A stretch of DNA of 40,582 nt from DASUSH01 sp036375215 (GCA_036375215.1 DASUSH010000081.1:1-40582), one strand, 5' to 3'. Positions 1-6,947 are shown, numbered from the stretch's first letter. Numbers and translations: made by a program. Notes: generated by a model not told the origin, from the letters alone.

Positions 1-375
1 GCCGCCACCGCCGCTCCCGGGACCGCCGTCCCCGGAGCTCGAGGGCGCGCCGCCCCCGCCGCCGCCCGCGTCCCCCGCGGTCGTGGGTCCGCCGGCGTCG
101 GACGAATCGCGCCCACCGCTCGCCCCCGCGCGTTCGGGCCCGGCGCCGCCTTCCCGGCGACCGCCGACGCGCTCGATCTGCACGTCGGGCACCGAGCGGG
201 ATTCGCCATCGGGATCTTCGCCGGCGATCGAGACGGTTTCCTCGTCCCAGTCGGCGACGATTGGCCATTCGTTGTAGGGGAACGCCGATCCGAACGCGAG
301 GAAGGCCGCTACCGCCGCCAGGAGGAGCGTCGTGCCGGCGCCGGCCCCCGCCACGTAGCTGCGCATCTGGTGCAT
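1..375 (-). CDS. Partial secreted or membrane-anchored Gly-rich protein, unknown function
   Basis: The reading frame is open from an ATG at 375 down to the window edge, so the C-terminus is missing; 125 codons are visible. An AGGAGG ribosome site lies about 12 bases upstream of the ATG. Residues 8-33 form one hydrophobic segment, an uncleaved anchor or signal peptide. An acidic stretch follows (DWDEETVSIAGEDPDGE), then a low-complexity tail rich in Gly, Ser, Asp and Ala. No enzymatic motif is visible. The gene is divergent from the MFS transporter at 510. It could be an envelope protein with a disordered extracytoplasmic tail. I do not recognise the family. Confidence 0.6.
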   Translation of the reverse strand, partial: MHQMRSYVAGAGAGTTLLLAAVAAFLAFGSAFPYNEWPIVADWDEETVSIAGEDPDGESRSVPDVQIERVGGRREGGAGPERAGASGGRDSSDAGGPTTAGDAGGGGGGAPSSSGDGGPGSGGGG

Positions 376-497
376 CGAAAAGCCCCTCCTGAGCTTCGAT
401 TTCCCCTTAGGCGGCCCTCATGACCGCGTACCACATCCACCATCGGCGCAATCCGCGCGGAGCTTTAGCCGCGATTGTGGAGTGACCGAACGACGCC

Positions 498-503
498 TAG
501 GCT
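498..503 (+). promoter_or_regulatory. -10 hexamer TAGGCT for a leaderless MFS gene
   Basis: TAGGCT fits the TANNNT actinobacterial -10 pattern and ends 6 bases before the ATG at 510, so transcription would begin at or next to the start codon. No ribosome site precedes this ATG, which fits a leaderless message. The same hexamer-N6-start layout recurs at 9546, 31468 (minus) and 39305. Confidence 0.45.
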
Positions 504-509
504 TCACCG

Positions 510-2066
510 ATGGCCCGTCGGTGGTGGACTCTGCTCGCGGTCAGCGTGGCGACGTTCATGCTGCTGCTCGACATCACCGTCGTCAACACCGCGCTGCCCG
601 CGATCGAGGAGGACCTCGGCGCGAGCTTCACCGACCTGCAGTGGGTGATCGACGCCTACGCGCTCTCGCTCGCGGCGTTCGTGCTGACGGCGGGCTCGCT
701 CGCCGACCGGCTCGGGCGCCGGCGGGTGTTCGCGATCGGGCTCGCCGTCTTCACCGTCGCCTCGCTGCTCTGCGCGCTCGCCCCGGACTCCACCTTCCTG
801 AACGTCTCCCGCGCGCTCCAGGGCGTGGGTGGCGCGGTCATGTTCGCGGTCTCGCTGGCGCTGATCGCGCAGGAGTTCCCGGGCGGGCGCGAGCGCGGCA
901 CCGCGATGGGGATCTACGGGGCGACGATCGGGGCCGCGGTCGCGATCGGGCCGCTCGTGGGGGGCGCGCTCACTGATTCGCTCGGCTGGGAGTCGATCTT
1001 CTACCTGAACGTGCCGATCGGACTCGCCGCGATCGCGATCACCTTCGCGCGCCTGCGCGAGTCCCGCGACCCGAACGCGACCAGGGTCGACGGGGGCGGG
1101 CTCGTCACCTTCTCGGTCGGGCTCTTCTGCCTCGTGCTGGCGCTCCTGCGCGGCAACGAGGACGGCTGGGGGAGCGCCAAGATCGTCGGCCTCTTCGCCG
1201 CCGCGGCGGTGCTGCTCGCGGCCTTCGTCGCGATCGAGCGCCGCGTCTCCGAGCCGATGCTGCCGCTCGGCCTCTTCCGCAAGCGCGCCTTCACCGGCGT
1301 ACAGATCGCGGCCTTCGCGATCTCGGGCTCCCAGTTCGCGCTCTTCCTCTACCTGACGCTCTACCTGCAGAACTTCCTGGGCCACACCCCGTTCGAGGCC
1401 GGCCTGCGCTACCTGCCGATCACGATCGCCTCGTTCATCGTCGCCCCGATCGCCGGGGCGATGCTGTCCCGGATCCACGCCCGCGTGATGATGAGCGCCG
1501 GGCTCGGGCTGGCGGGGCTCGGCCTCGTGCTGATGGCCGGGCTCGACATGGGCTCGACCTGGACCGCGCTGCTCGCCGGCTTCCTCGTCGGCGGCGCCGG
1601 GATCGGCCTGCTCAACCCGGTGATCGCCGACGTCGCGGTGAGCGTCGTCCCGAAGGAGCAGAGCGGCATGGCCTCGGGGATCAACGACACCTTCCGCCAG
1701 GTCGGGATCGCGGTCGGGATCGCGACCTGGGGCGCGATCTTCCTCGGTCGCGGCGCCGACCGGGTGAGCGAGCTCGCGGCCGGGACCCCCGCCGCGGCCG
1801 GCGAGCGCCCGCGCCAGCTCGTCGAGGCGACCTCGTCCGGGAACCTCGACCAGGTCCTGGCGACGATCCCGCCGCCGGCGCGGGAGGCGGTCGAGACCGC
1901 CGCCCGCGAGGGCTTCCTCAGCGGGATCAACGAGATCCTCGTGCTCGGCGGGCTGCTCTGCTTCGCCGGGGCGCTCGCGGCGCTCTGGCTGGTGCGCGAG
2001 ACCGAGATCGAGCGCGAGCCGCTCGAGGCCGAGCCCCAGGCCGAGCCCGAGCCGTCGCGCGTCTAG
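510..2066 (+). CDS. MFS transporter, DHA2 (EmrB/QacA-like) drug exporter family
   Basis: A 518-residue protein with about 14 hydrophobic segments, the size and topology of DHA2 proton-coupled exporters. The first helix contains the typical LLLDITVVNTALP segment with its conserved Asp at residue 21. Motif A is GSLADRLGRRRVF near residues 62-74. A later helix region (FRQVGIAVGIATWGAIF) precedes a soluble loop. The C-terminal tail is rich in Glu and Pro. The substrate cannot be told from sequence; efflux of hydrophobic cations or other toxic compounds is typical of the family. The start at 510 is supported by a -10 hexamer 6 bases upstream. It stands alone, followed by a hairpin at 2101. Confidence 0.88.
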   Translation: MARRWWTLLAVSVATFMLLLDITVVNTALPAIEEDLGASFTDLQWVIDAYALSLAAFVLTAGSLADRLGRRRVFAIGLAVFTVASLLCALAPDSTFLNVSRALQGVGGAVMFAVSLALIAQEFPGGRERGTAMGIYGATIGAAVAIGPLVGGALTDSLGWESIFYLNVPIGLAAIAITFARLRESRDPNATRVDGGGLVTFSVGLFCLVLALLRGNEDGWGSAKIVGLFAAAAVLLAAFVAIERRVSEPMLPLGLFRKRAFTGVQIAAFAISGSQFALFLYLTLYLQNFLGHTPFEAGLRYLPITIASFIVAPIAGAMLSRIHARVMMSAGLGLAGLGLVLMAGLDMGSTWTALLAGFLVGGAGIGLLNPVIADVAVSVVPKEQSGMASGINDTFRQVGIAVGIATWGAIFLGRGADRVSELAAGTPAAAGERPRQLVEATSSGNLDQVLATIPPPAREAVETAAREGFLSGINEILVLGGLLCFAGALAALWLVRETEIEREPLEAEPQAEPEPSRV

Positions 2067-2100
2067 CGGCGCGGGCTCGCCGCCGACGCTGCCTGCCCTG

Positions 2101-2117
2101 GGGGCCGAGTCGGCCCC
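2101..2117 (+). terminator. GC-rich hairpin after the MFS gene
   Basis: GGGGCCGA and TCGGCCCC form a perfect inverted repeat around a single central base, so a stem of about 7 bp with a 3-base loop can form. No U-tract follows, as is usual in very GC-rich actinobacteria. It sits between the MFS stop and the secG promoter and probably separates the two units. Confidence 0.4.
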
Positions 2118-2150
2118 GGCGCCGGTGGGCCCGCTGAGCGGCGCTCGCGC

Positions 2151-2156
2151 TACCCT
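2151..2156 (+). promoter_or_regulatory. -10 hexamer TACCCT for secG
   Basis: TACCCT (TANNNT) ends 8 bases before the GTG start of secG at 2165. No Shine-Dalgarno sequence is visible, so secG is probably leaderless or nearly so. Confidence 0.35.
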
Positions 2157-2164
2157 GGCGAGCC

Positions 2165-2389
2165 GTGGAGCTCCTCCTGCAAGTGGTCCAGGTCCTGATC
2201 TCGATCATCCTGGTGTTCCTCGTCCTCCTGCACTCCGGGAAGGACGCGGGGCTCTCCGGGATGGCGGGAATCGGCCAGAGCGGGTCGAGCTTCGGCGGCG
2301 GCTCGCTGGTCGAGCGCAACCTCGACCGCTGGACGATCTTCTTCGCCGTCCTCTTCGCGGTCAACACGCTCGTCCTCCTGAAGATCTAG
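2165..2389 (+). CDS. secG: Protein-export membrane subunit SecG
   Basis: A 74-residue protein with two membrane helices (about residues 3-22 and 54-72) joined by a polar loop carrying the SecG hallmark LHSGKDAGLSGM...GSSFGGGS. SecG associates with SecY and SecE in the inner membrane and assists preprotein translocation. Length and topology are normal for the family. The start is GTG at 2165. The stop is directly followed by the ATG of the next gene, so the two are very likely co-transcribed. Confidence 0.93.
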   Translation: MELLLQVVQVLISIILVFLVLLHSGKDAGLSGMAGIGQSGSSFGGGSLVERNLDRWTIFFAVLFAVNTLVLLKI

Positions 2390-3346
2390 ATGCCGAGGCC
2401 GGCGTTCGCGTCGGCGCTCGTCTGCGCCGGCCTGGCGCTCGCCGGCTGCGGCGGCGGCGGCGGCGACGAGGCCGCGTCCGGCGGCGGCCGGCCGCTCGAG
2501 GGCGGCACCCTCGACTACGCCCTCGCCTCCGATCCGCGGCGGCTCGACCCGCTGCTCGCATCCGACCGCGCCTCCCAGGTGGTCACCCGTCAGATCCACG
2601 AGCCCCTGGTCGAAGTCCTCACCGGGCCGTTCGGCGACCTCCGCGAGGTCGGAGGGCTGGCCCGTTCGTCGGGCTCCTCGGGCGACGCGACGATCTGGCG
2701 CTTCCGCCTGCGGCCGCGGATCAGGTTCGGCGACGGCACCCCGTTCAACGCCTCCGCGGTGCTCGCCAACGCGGAGCGCTGGATGGCGAGCCCCGAGGGG
2801 CGCGTCCTGCTCCCCGACCTCGCCGCGGTCGACGCCCCCCAGCCGGACATCGTCCGCTTCATCCTCGACCAGCCCGACGACGCCTTCCCGGAACGGCTCT
2901 CGCAGGCGCGGCTCGGGATCGTCTCCCCGCGCACTCTGCGGGCGGCGAGCCCGGTCGACGGGGCCCGGGTGGCGGACGGCGGCAGCGGCACTGGCGCCTT
3001 CGAGTTCCGCGAGCAGGAGGCCGGCGCCTCGACGGTGCTGGCCCGCAACACGAGCTGGTGGGGGACACGGCTTCGCCTCGGGCCGGCGCTGGACCAGCTC
3101 GTCTTCCCGGTCGTGCCCCGCGCGTCCGACCGGGTGGCGATGCTCGACGACGGCCAGGTGGAGGTCGCCGACGAGCTCGACCCGGCCGCGGCCGAGAAGG
3201 TCCGCTCCGGCCCGCTGCTCGCGGTGGAGGGCGGCGGCGCGGGGCCGCTCTTCGGGATCGAGCGCTCCGTCCGCGGGATCGAGGCCGGCACCGGGGTCCC
3301 GGTCCTCTCCGGGACCTGGCTCACCTCGATCGGCGCCGAGGAGTAG
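2390..3346 (+). CDS. Short ABC-transporter substrate-binding lipoprotein, peptide/nickel (SBP family 5) type
   Basis: A 318-residue lipoprotein. Residues 1-20 are a signal peptide with lipobox LAGC (lipidated Cys20), followed by a Gly/Asp linker. The mature part matches the N-terminal lobe of family 5 solute-binding proteins: GGTLDYALASDPRRLDP near residue 43, then QIHEPLVEVL, a WRFRLRPRIRFGDGTPFNASAVLANAERW segment and a GTGAFEFRE segment. Normal members have about 500-550 residues, so much of the C-terminal half is absent, yet the frame is intact and ends cleanly. No permease or ATPase gene is adjacent. The ATG abuts the secG stop. It may be a degraded binding protein or a specialised short form; ligand unknown. 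Confidence 0.75.
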   Translation: MPRPAFASALVCAGLALAGCGGGGGDEAASGGGRPLEGGTLDYALASDPRRLDPLLASDRASQVVTRQIHEPLVEVLTGPFGDLREVGGLARSSGSSGDATIWRFRLRPRIRFGDGTPFNASAVLANAERWMASPEGRVLLPDLAAVDAPQPDIVRFILDQPDDAFPERLSQARLGIVSPRTLRAASPVDGARVADGGSGTGAFEFREQEAGASTVLARNTSWWGTRLRLGPALDQLVFPVVPRASDRVAMLDDGQVEVADELDPAAAEKVRSGPLLAVEGGGAGPLFGIERSVRGIEAGTGVPVLSGTWLTSIGAEE

Positions 3347-3349
3347 GAA

Positions 3350-3367
3350 GAGCGCCCCGGCGCGCTC
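3350..3367 (+). terminator. Possible terminator hairpin after the secG operon
   Basis: GAGCGC, a 6-base loop, then GCGCTC forms a GC stem just after the stop at 3346. A second short hairpin, GGGGCT-ATG-AGCCCC, lies at 3427-3441. Neither has a U-tract. Apart from these and the inverted repeat at 3485, nothing else is recognisable in 3347-3514. Confidence 0.3.
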
Positions 3368-3484
3368 CGCAGGCCGGCGGCAGGGACGGGGCTGAGGCCG
3401 CCGATCGCGCTCCGTGACGGATTGAGGGGGCTATGAGCCCCACGAGGCTTCACAGCCGGCGAGAGGTTGCTATTCTTCACTAAC

Positions 3485-3501
3485 TTGATCGGAAAGATCA
3501 A
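3485..3501 (+). promoter_or_regulatory. AT-rich perfect inverted repeat TTGATC-N5-GATCAA
   Basis: TTGATC-GGAAA-GATCAA is a perfect 6-bp inverted repeat in an unusually AT-rich stretch (about 3467-3510), 26 bases before the ATG at 3527. It may be an operator or a weak hairpin in the leader. It resembles an FNR/CRP-type box, but the half-site spacing (TTGAT-N7-ATCAA) is 3 bases too long for FNR. Confidence 0.35.
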
Positions 3502-3514
3502 AAAATCGGAACCG

Positions 3515-3522
3515 AAGGAGGA
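3515..3522 (+). promoter_or_regulatory. Strong ribosome site AAGGAGGA
   Basis: AAGGAGGA lies 4 bases before ATG 3527 and fixes that start. A longer in-frame reading from TTG at 3467 has no such support. Confidence 0.7.
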
Positions 3523-3526
3523 TCGA

Positions 3527-3751
3527 ATGGAGACGAAGGAGCACAAGATCCAGCGCGGCCCCGACTCGATCCGCGGCGGGTCGGTCGAGGATGAGCGCAC
3601 CATCGTCGCCAGCCTCGACCGCAGGCGCCTGCTCGAGCTCGCCGGCGCGATCCGCGCCCACGAGGCCCGGGTGCGCGGCCAGGTCGCGAACCCGCGCGCC
3701 CACGACCTCGCGCTCTACCGCCGCCTCCGCCAGATCGGGGGTGCGTCTTGA
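3527..3751 (+). CDS. Small protein of unknown function (74 aa), paralogue of the next gene
   Basis: A 74-residue soluble, charged protein. Its C-terminal half (RRRLLELAGAIRAHEARVRG, then an Asn-Pro-Arg-Ala-His-Asp stretch, then LALYRRLRQIGG) aligns with the C-terminal half of the next gene (SLARLAAAVREHE...KRPADHELYRRLAAIERIH). The shared pattern is an amphipathic helix with A-[VI]-R-x-H-E, a Pro/Arg linker and D-x-x-LYRRL. I do not recognise the family. The start is fixed by the strong ribosome site at 3515. The gene overlaps the next by 4 bases (TTGA), which suggests translational coupling. Confidence 0.7.
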   Translation: METKEHKIQRGPDSIRGGSVEDERTIVASLDRRRLLELAGAIRAHEARVRGQVANPRAHDLALYRRLRQIGGAS

Positions 3752-4008
3752 GCCGGTTCGGAAACGGCGCCCGGAGCTCGGCGCGCGGGCGCCGGCCGGG
3801 TGCCGCCGCCCGCGATCTCGGGCGCGCCCGCGAGTCGAGCCCGCGGCGGCCGCGCCTCCGGGGGCCCGACCCCGGCCTCAGCCTGGCCCGGCTGGCCGCG
3901 GCGGTACGCGAGCACGAGGAGCTCTCGGGCGGCGCCGCCGTCCCGAAGCGCCCCGCGGACCACGAGCTCTACCGCCGGCTCGCCGCGATCGAGCGAATCC
4001 ATCGGTGA
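3748..4008 (+). CDS. Small basic protein of unknown function (86 aa), paralogue of the upstream gene
   Basis: An 86-residue protein. The first 45 residues are basic and low-complexity (Arg, Pro, Ser, Gly). Residues 46-84 carry the helix-linker-LYRRLAAI unit shared with the gene at 3527. The start is TTG at 3748, overlapping the upstream stop by 4 bases, and its own stop overlaps the GTG of the zinc-ribbon gene by 4 bases. The basic N-terminus could bind nucleic acid or acidic partners, but that is speculation. Confidence 0.6.
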   Translation: MSRFGNGARSSARGRRPGAAARDLGRARESSPRRPRLRGPDPGLSLARLAAAVREHEELSGGAAVPKRPADHELYRRLAAIERIHR

Positions 4009-4184
4009 GCCTCGCCTGCAAGAACTGCGGGGCGATCCTCGACGCGCCGCGGTCGAATCCCGGGACCCGCCGGGTCGCGCGGAAGTGCTCGCAGTGCCTG
4101 AGCTGGCATGAGCTGTCCGCCGAGGACGTCCTGGTCGAACGACTTCGGGCGAGAGCCCGAACGCGCCGCCGACGGGTCGCCTGA
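4005..4184 (+). CDS. Mini zinc-ribbon protein (59 aa)
   Basis: A 59-residue protein starting at GTG 4005, overlapping the upstream stop by 4 bases. It has two knuckles, C5-x2-C8 (ACKNCGA) and C28-x2-C31 (KCSQCLSWH), about 20 residues apart, the layout of a zinc ribbon, followed by an acidic patch and a strongly basic tail (RLRARARTRRRRVA). Such mini-ribbons bind one zinc and often act as nucleic-acid or protein adaptors. It is the last gene of a three-gene overlapping cluster and is followed by the hairpin at 4191. No specific function can be assigned. Confidence 0.65.
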   Translation: MSLACKNCGAILDAPRSNPGTRRVARKCSQCLSWHELSAEDVLVERLRARARTRRRRVA

Positions 4185-4190
4185 GCGCAA

Positions 4191-4213
4191 AGCTCGCCGG
4201 ACCGGGGCGAGCT
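4191..4213. terminator. Bidirectional hairpin between convergent genes
   Basis: AGCTCGCC and GGCGAGCT form a perfect 8-bp stem around a 7-base loop. It lies between the convergent ends of the small-gene cluster (plus) and carbonic anhydrase 1 (minus), overlapping the latter's stop codon, so it can serve both strands. Confidence 0.6.
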
Positions 4214-4967
4214 AGAGCAGCGCGACCTCGCCGGACTCGAGCATGTACTCGGCGCCGACGAGCTTCAGCTCGCCGGAGTCGACCAGCTCCGCGATCAGGC
4301 CGTCGGCGGTCGAGAGGTCTTCGACCGCGGCCGTCACGTTCGCCTGGACCGACGGCTCCACGAGCTCCTCGGCCGAGAGCTCCGGTGTGTCCTCGCTGAC
4401 GCCCTCCACCACCGGCACGATCGGCGCGATCACGTCGCCGATCGAGCCCGGCTCGGAAGCGCCGTCGGCTTCGGCGATCGCGCCCTTCACCGCGCCGCAG
4501 CCCTCGTGGCCCAGGACCATCACAAGCACGCTTCCCAGGTGCTCGACCGCGTACTCCACGCTGCCGACGACGAAGGGGTCCACCGCGGTGTTGCCGGCGA
4601 TGCGGACGACGAAGAGGCTGCCGAGCCCCTCGTCGAAGATCACCTCCGGCGGCACGCGAGAGTCCGCGCAGCCAAGGATGACCGCGAACGGCTCCTGGCC
4701 CTCGGCGAGCTCGAGCCGGCGCACCGTGTCGCGTTCGGGGCTCAGCGCCATCTCGTCGCGGAAGCGCCGGTTGCCCGCGAGCAGGCGCTCGAGCGCCTCG
4801 TCGCCGTCGCGTGGCGCCGGGGCGCCGGACGCGGTCGTCGTCGAGCTGCTCGCGGGCTCGTCCTCGCCGCAGCCGGCGACGAAGCCGGCGAGCGGCGCGA
4901 CCGGCGCGGCCACGGCCAACCCGGCGCTCGTGTGGAGCATCCCTCGGCGGGTCATCCTGGAAGTCAT
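4212..4967 (-). CDS. Exported beta-carbonic anhydrase (Tat/lipoprotein-like signal)
   Basis: A 251-residue beta-class carbonic anhydrase, which interconverts CO2 and bicarbonate. Zinc and active-site residues are all present: C100, D102 and R104 in GCADSRVPP, and H154 and C157 in GHEGCGAV. Residues 1-33 form a signal region with a twin arginine (MTRRGML), a hydrophobic core and a lipobox-like VAGC at Cys33. A Ser/Thr/Ala linker follows, so the enzyme probably acts outside the membrane, perhaps as a lipoprotein. An in-frame ATG at 4955 is an alternative start. AAGGGA precedes ATG 4967, and a TAGGCT hexamer lies further upstream. It is last in the likely unit flavoprotein - cytoplasmic CA - exported CA. 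Confidence 0.9.
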   Translation of the reverse strand: MTSRMTRRGMLHTSAGLAVAAPVAPLAGFVAGCGEDEPASSSTTTASGAPAPRDGDEALERLLAGNRRFRDEMALSPERDTVRRLELAEGQEPFAVILGCADSRVPPEVIFDEGLGSLFVVRIAGNTAVDPFVVGSVEYAVEHLGSVLVMVLGHEGCGAVKGAIAEADGASEPGSIGDVIAPIVPVVEGVSEDTPELSAEELVEPSVQANVTAAVEDLSTADGLIAELVDSGELKLVGAEYMLESGEVALL

Positions 4968-4999
4968 CGCAATCCCTTGCTGGCTGGCAGGTGCTCGCG

Positions 5000-5005
5000 A
5001 GCCTA
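5000..5005 (-). promoter_or_regulatory. -10-like TAGGCT upstream of exported carbonic anhydrase
   Basis: On the minus strand TAGGCT lies 32 bases before ATG 4967, within the 51-bp gap to the preceding gene. It may give the exported enzyme its own transcript in addition to read-through. Confidence 0.3.
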
Positions 5006-5018
5006 ATCGACGGCCGGG

Positions 5019-5654
5019 CTAGACGAGGACGACCTCGCCGGTCGCCAGCCTGTACTCGGCGCCGACGAGCTTCACGTCGCCGGCCCCGATGCGCTCGGCG
5101 AGGACCGGGCTGCGGGCGCTCAGGTCGGCGACCGCCGCGCGGACGTTCGCGCGAACCGAGCGCTCGCGGAGCTCAGCCGGCGAGAGGCCGGACTCGGCCT
5201 CGGCGACACCTTGCACGACGGGCACGATCGGCGCGATCACGTCGCCGATCGAGCCCGGCGCGGTTGCATCCTCGGTCACGGCCGCGACCGCGCCTTCGAT
5301 CGCGCCGCAGCCCTGATGGCCGAGGACGACGACGAGCCGGCTGCCGAGGTTGGCGAGGGCGAACTCGACGCTGCCGAGCACGAGCGGCTCGACCGCGGTG
5401 TTGCCGGCCACGCGCACGACGAAGAGCTCGCCGAGGCCCTGGTCGAAGATCGCCTCGGGCGGCACGCGCGAGTCGGCGCAGCCGAGGATCACCGCGAACG
5501 GCTCCTGCCCGGCGGCGAGCTCCGCGCGGCGAAGGGTGTCATGGTCGAGCTTGCGACCGGCGACGAAGCGGGCGTTGCCCGCGAGCAGCCGCGCGAGCGC
5601 CTCGTCGCCGGTGCGCGGCGGGCCGCCCCTGGTCGCGTCGCTCGTTTCGGTCAT
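5019..5654 (-). CDS. Cytoplasmic beta-carbonic anhydrase
   Basis: A 211-residue beta-carbonic anhydrase without a signal peptide. The zinc/active-site set is complete: C59, D61 and R63 (GCADSRVPP), H113 and C116 (GHQGCGAI). It is closely similar over its whole length to the exported enzyme 51 bp downstream, including the GSIGDVIAPIVPVV segment, so the two look like a tandem duplication with divergent targeting. I chose ATG 5654 (MTETSDATRG) because the frame upstream runs into the neighbouring gene and carries no family sequence, and a TAATCT hexamer lies 10 bases upstream. Confidence 0.9.
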   Translation of the reverse strand: MTETSDATRGGPPRTGDEALARLLAGNARFVAGRKLDHDTLRRAELAAGQEPFAVILGCADSRVPPEAIFDQGLGELFVVRVAGNTAVEPLVLGSVEFALANLGSRLVVVLGHQGCGAIEGAVAAVTEDATAPGSIGDVIAPIVPVVQGVAEAESGLSPAELRERSVRANVRAAVADLSARSPVLAERIGAGDVKLVGAEYRLATGEVVLV

Positions 5655-5664
5655 CGGCTGGGCG

Positions 5665-5670
5665 AGATTA
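5665..5670 (-). promoter_or_regulatory. -10-like TAATCT for cytoplasmic carbonic anhydrase
   Basis: On the minus strand TAATCT ends 10 bases before ATG 5654 in the 50-bp gap after the flavoprotein gene. No clear ribosome site is present, which suits a leaderless or near-leaderless internal promoter. Confidence 0.35.
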
Positions 5671-5704
5671 GGAGATCGCCCGGAGCGGCCGTGGAGCCGA
5701 CGAT

Positions 5705-6937
5705 CTAGCTGCCGTCGATCGGACCGTACGGATCGAGCGCCATCGGCTCCGAGTGCCACTCGCGGGGCATCGCCAGCTCGAGGTCGAGCGGCTCGGCCGG
5801 CGGCACGGGCTCGCCGTGGAACGCGGCGCCGGCGAGGAACGGCGCCAGATACTTGCCGCTCACCTTGTGGGGCGGCCACCAGAGGTAGTCGAGCGAGACG
5901 GTTCCCTCGCCGTGCCCGCCCGTGATGTCGTGGCGGAGGTTGAGCGACTCGGCGCCGACGATGAGCTGGCCGCGGAGCACCGGGTGGAAGGGCTCGGGCT
6001 CGACCTCGGCGCCGAGGCGCGCCGCGATCGCCGACGCGGCGGCGTCCGCCTGCTGGGTGCCGAGGCCGCCGTGCTTGATCGGGAAGTTCGTGCCGTCGCC
6101 GGCGGCATAGACGTCCTCGGCGCCGACGACGCGAGCGTGGTCGTCGATCGGGATGAAGCCGGACTCGTCCTGGGGAAGGCCGCGGATGCGCCAGCCCTCG
6201 ATCGCCGGCAAGGCGACCGCGGCGCCGGCCTCGAGCGGCCTGTTGCCCGGGGCGAGCACGATGCCGTCGCCCTCGTCGGCCGCGCGGCTGTCGCCGACGA
6301 ACTCGATCGCGCGCGACTCCAGGAGGTCGGCCACGGCTTGGCTCGGGATCGTGCCGAAGAGCGCGAGCGGGACCGACTCGGGGGTCACCACCGCGATCCG
6401 GAGCCGCTCGCGCCCGGTCTCCTCGGCCCGGCGCCGGGTCATCATCGCGAGCTCGTAGATCGGCAACGACCAGGTCGCGCCCTGGGGGACGATGAAGGCG
6501 AGCAGCTCACTGGCATCGCCGAGGGCGGTGTCGATCACGGCGTCGATGGCGAGCGGCTCTCCGACGACCCGGAAGGTCTGCGCGTTCTGAAGCGCGCCGA
6601 CAGCCCTCGCCCCGACACAGACGATCAGGTGCTCGTAGTCGAGCCGGTCGCCGCCGGCGAGGGCGACCTGGTGGCCCCCGACGTCGACGGACTCGAGCGC
6701 CGCCCGGACGAAGCGGCCGCCGAGCCCGTCCATGAACGGCGCGAGCTCACGCGTCTCCGCCGGCTGGTGAGAGAAGGGCTCCTCGACCGTCATCGGCCGG
6801 TAGGAGAACTCGGGCTCGGGCGAGATGAGGGTCAGCTCGGTCCGCGCGCCGGCGAGATCGGCTAGGGCCAGCGCCGCCTCGAGCGCGGCGATTCCGCCTC
6901 CGGCGATCACGGTGCGGGCTGGGGTCTCGTGGGCCAT
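5705..6937 (-). CDS. FAD-dependent oxidoreductase, SQR/NDH-2-like, Cys-poor paralogue 1
   Basis: A 410-residue two-dinucleotide-binding-domain flavoprotein. The FAD site is TVIAGGGIAALEA (residues 9-21). The second FAD motif is DVYAAGDGTNFPIKHGG, followed by TQQADAAA. The overall pattern is that of sulfide:quinone oxidoreductase or type-II NADH dehydrogenase. SQR needs redox cysteines, but I find only one Cys, in LIVCVGARAVG, so sulfide oxidation is unlikely. A C-terminal LWWPPHKVSGKYLAPFL segment is shared with the proteins at 31559 and 39317. Probable NAD(P)H- or quinone-linked enzyme; partner unknown. It heads the unit with two carbonic anhydrases and is divergent from the response regulator across the operator array at 6976-7038. 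Confidence 0.8.
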   Translation of the reverse strand: MAHETPARTVIAGGGIAALEAALALADLAGARTELTLISPEPEFSYRPMTVEEPFSHQPAETRELAPFMDGLGGRFVRAALESVDVGGHQVALAGGDRLDYEHLIVCVGARAVGALQNAQTFRVVGEPLAIDAVIDTALGDASELLAFIVPQGATWSLPIYELAMMTRRRAEETGRERLRIAVVTPESVPLALFGTIPSQAVADLLESRAIEFVGDSRAADEGDGIVLAPGNRPLEAGAAVALPAIEGWRIRGLPQDESGFIPIDDHARVVGAEDVYAAGDGTNFPIKHGGLGTQQADAAASAIAARLGAEVEPEPFHPVLRGQLIVGAESLNLRHDITGGHGEGTVSLDYLWWPPHKVSGKYLAPFLAGAAFHGEPVPPAEPLDLELAMPREWHSEPMALDPYGPIDGS

Positions 6938-6947
6938 GACCTCTCAA

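Noticed and set aside
3485..3501. FNR box TTGAT-N4-ATCAA
   Set aside because: The half-sites match, but the spacer is 7 rather than 4 bases, so canonical FNR binding is not supported.
5705..6937. True sulfide:quinone oxidoreductase
   Set aside because: Only one cysteine is present in the whole protein, whereas SQR chemistry requires a redox cysteine pair.
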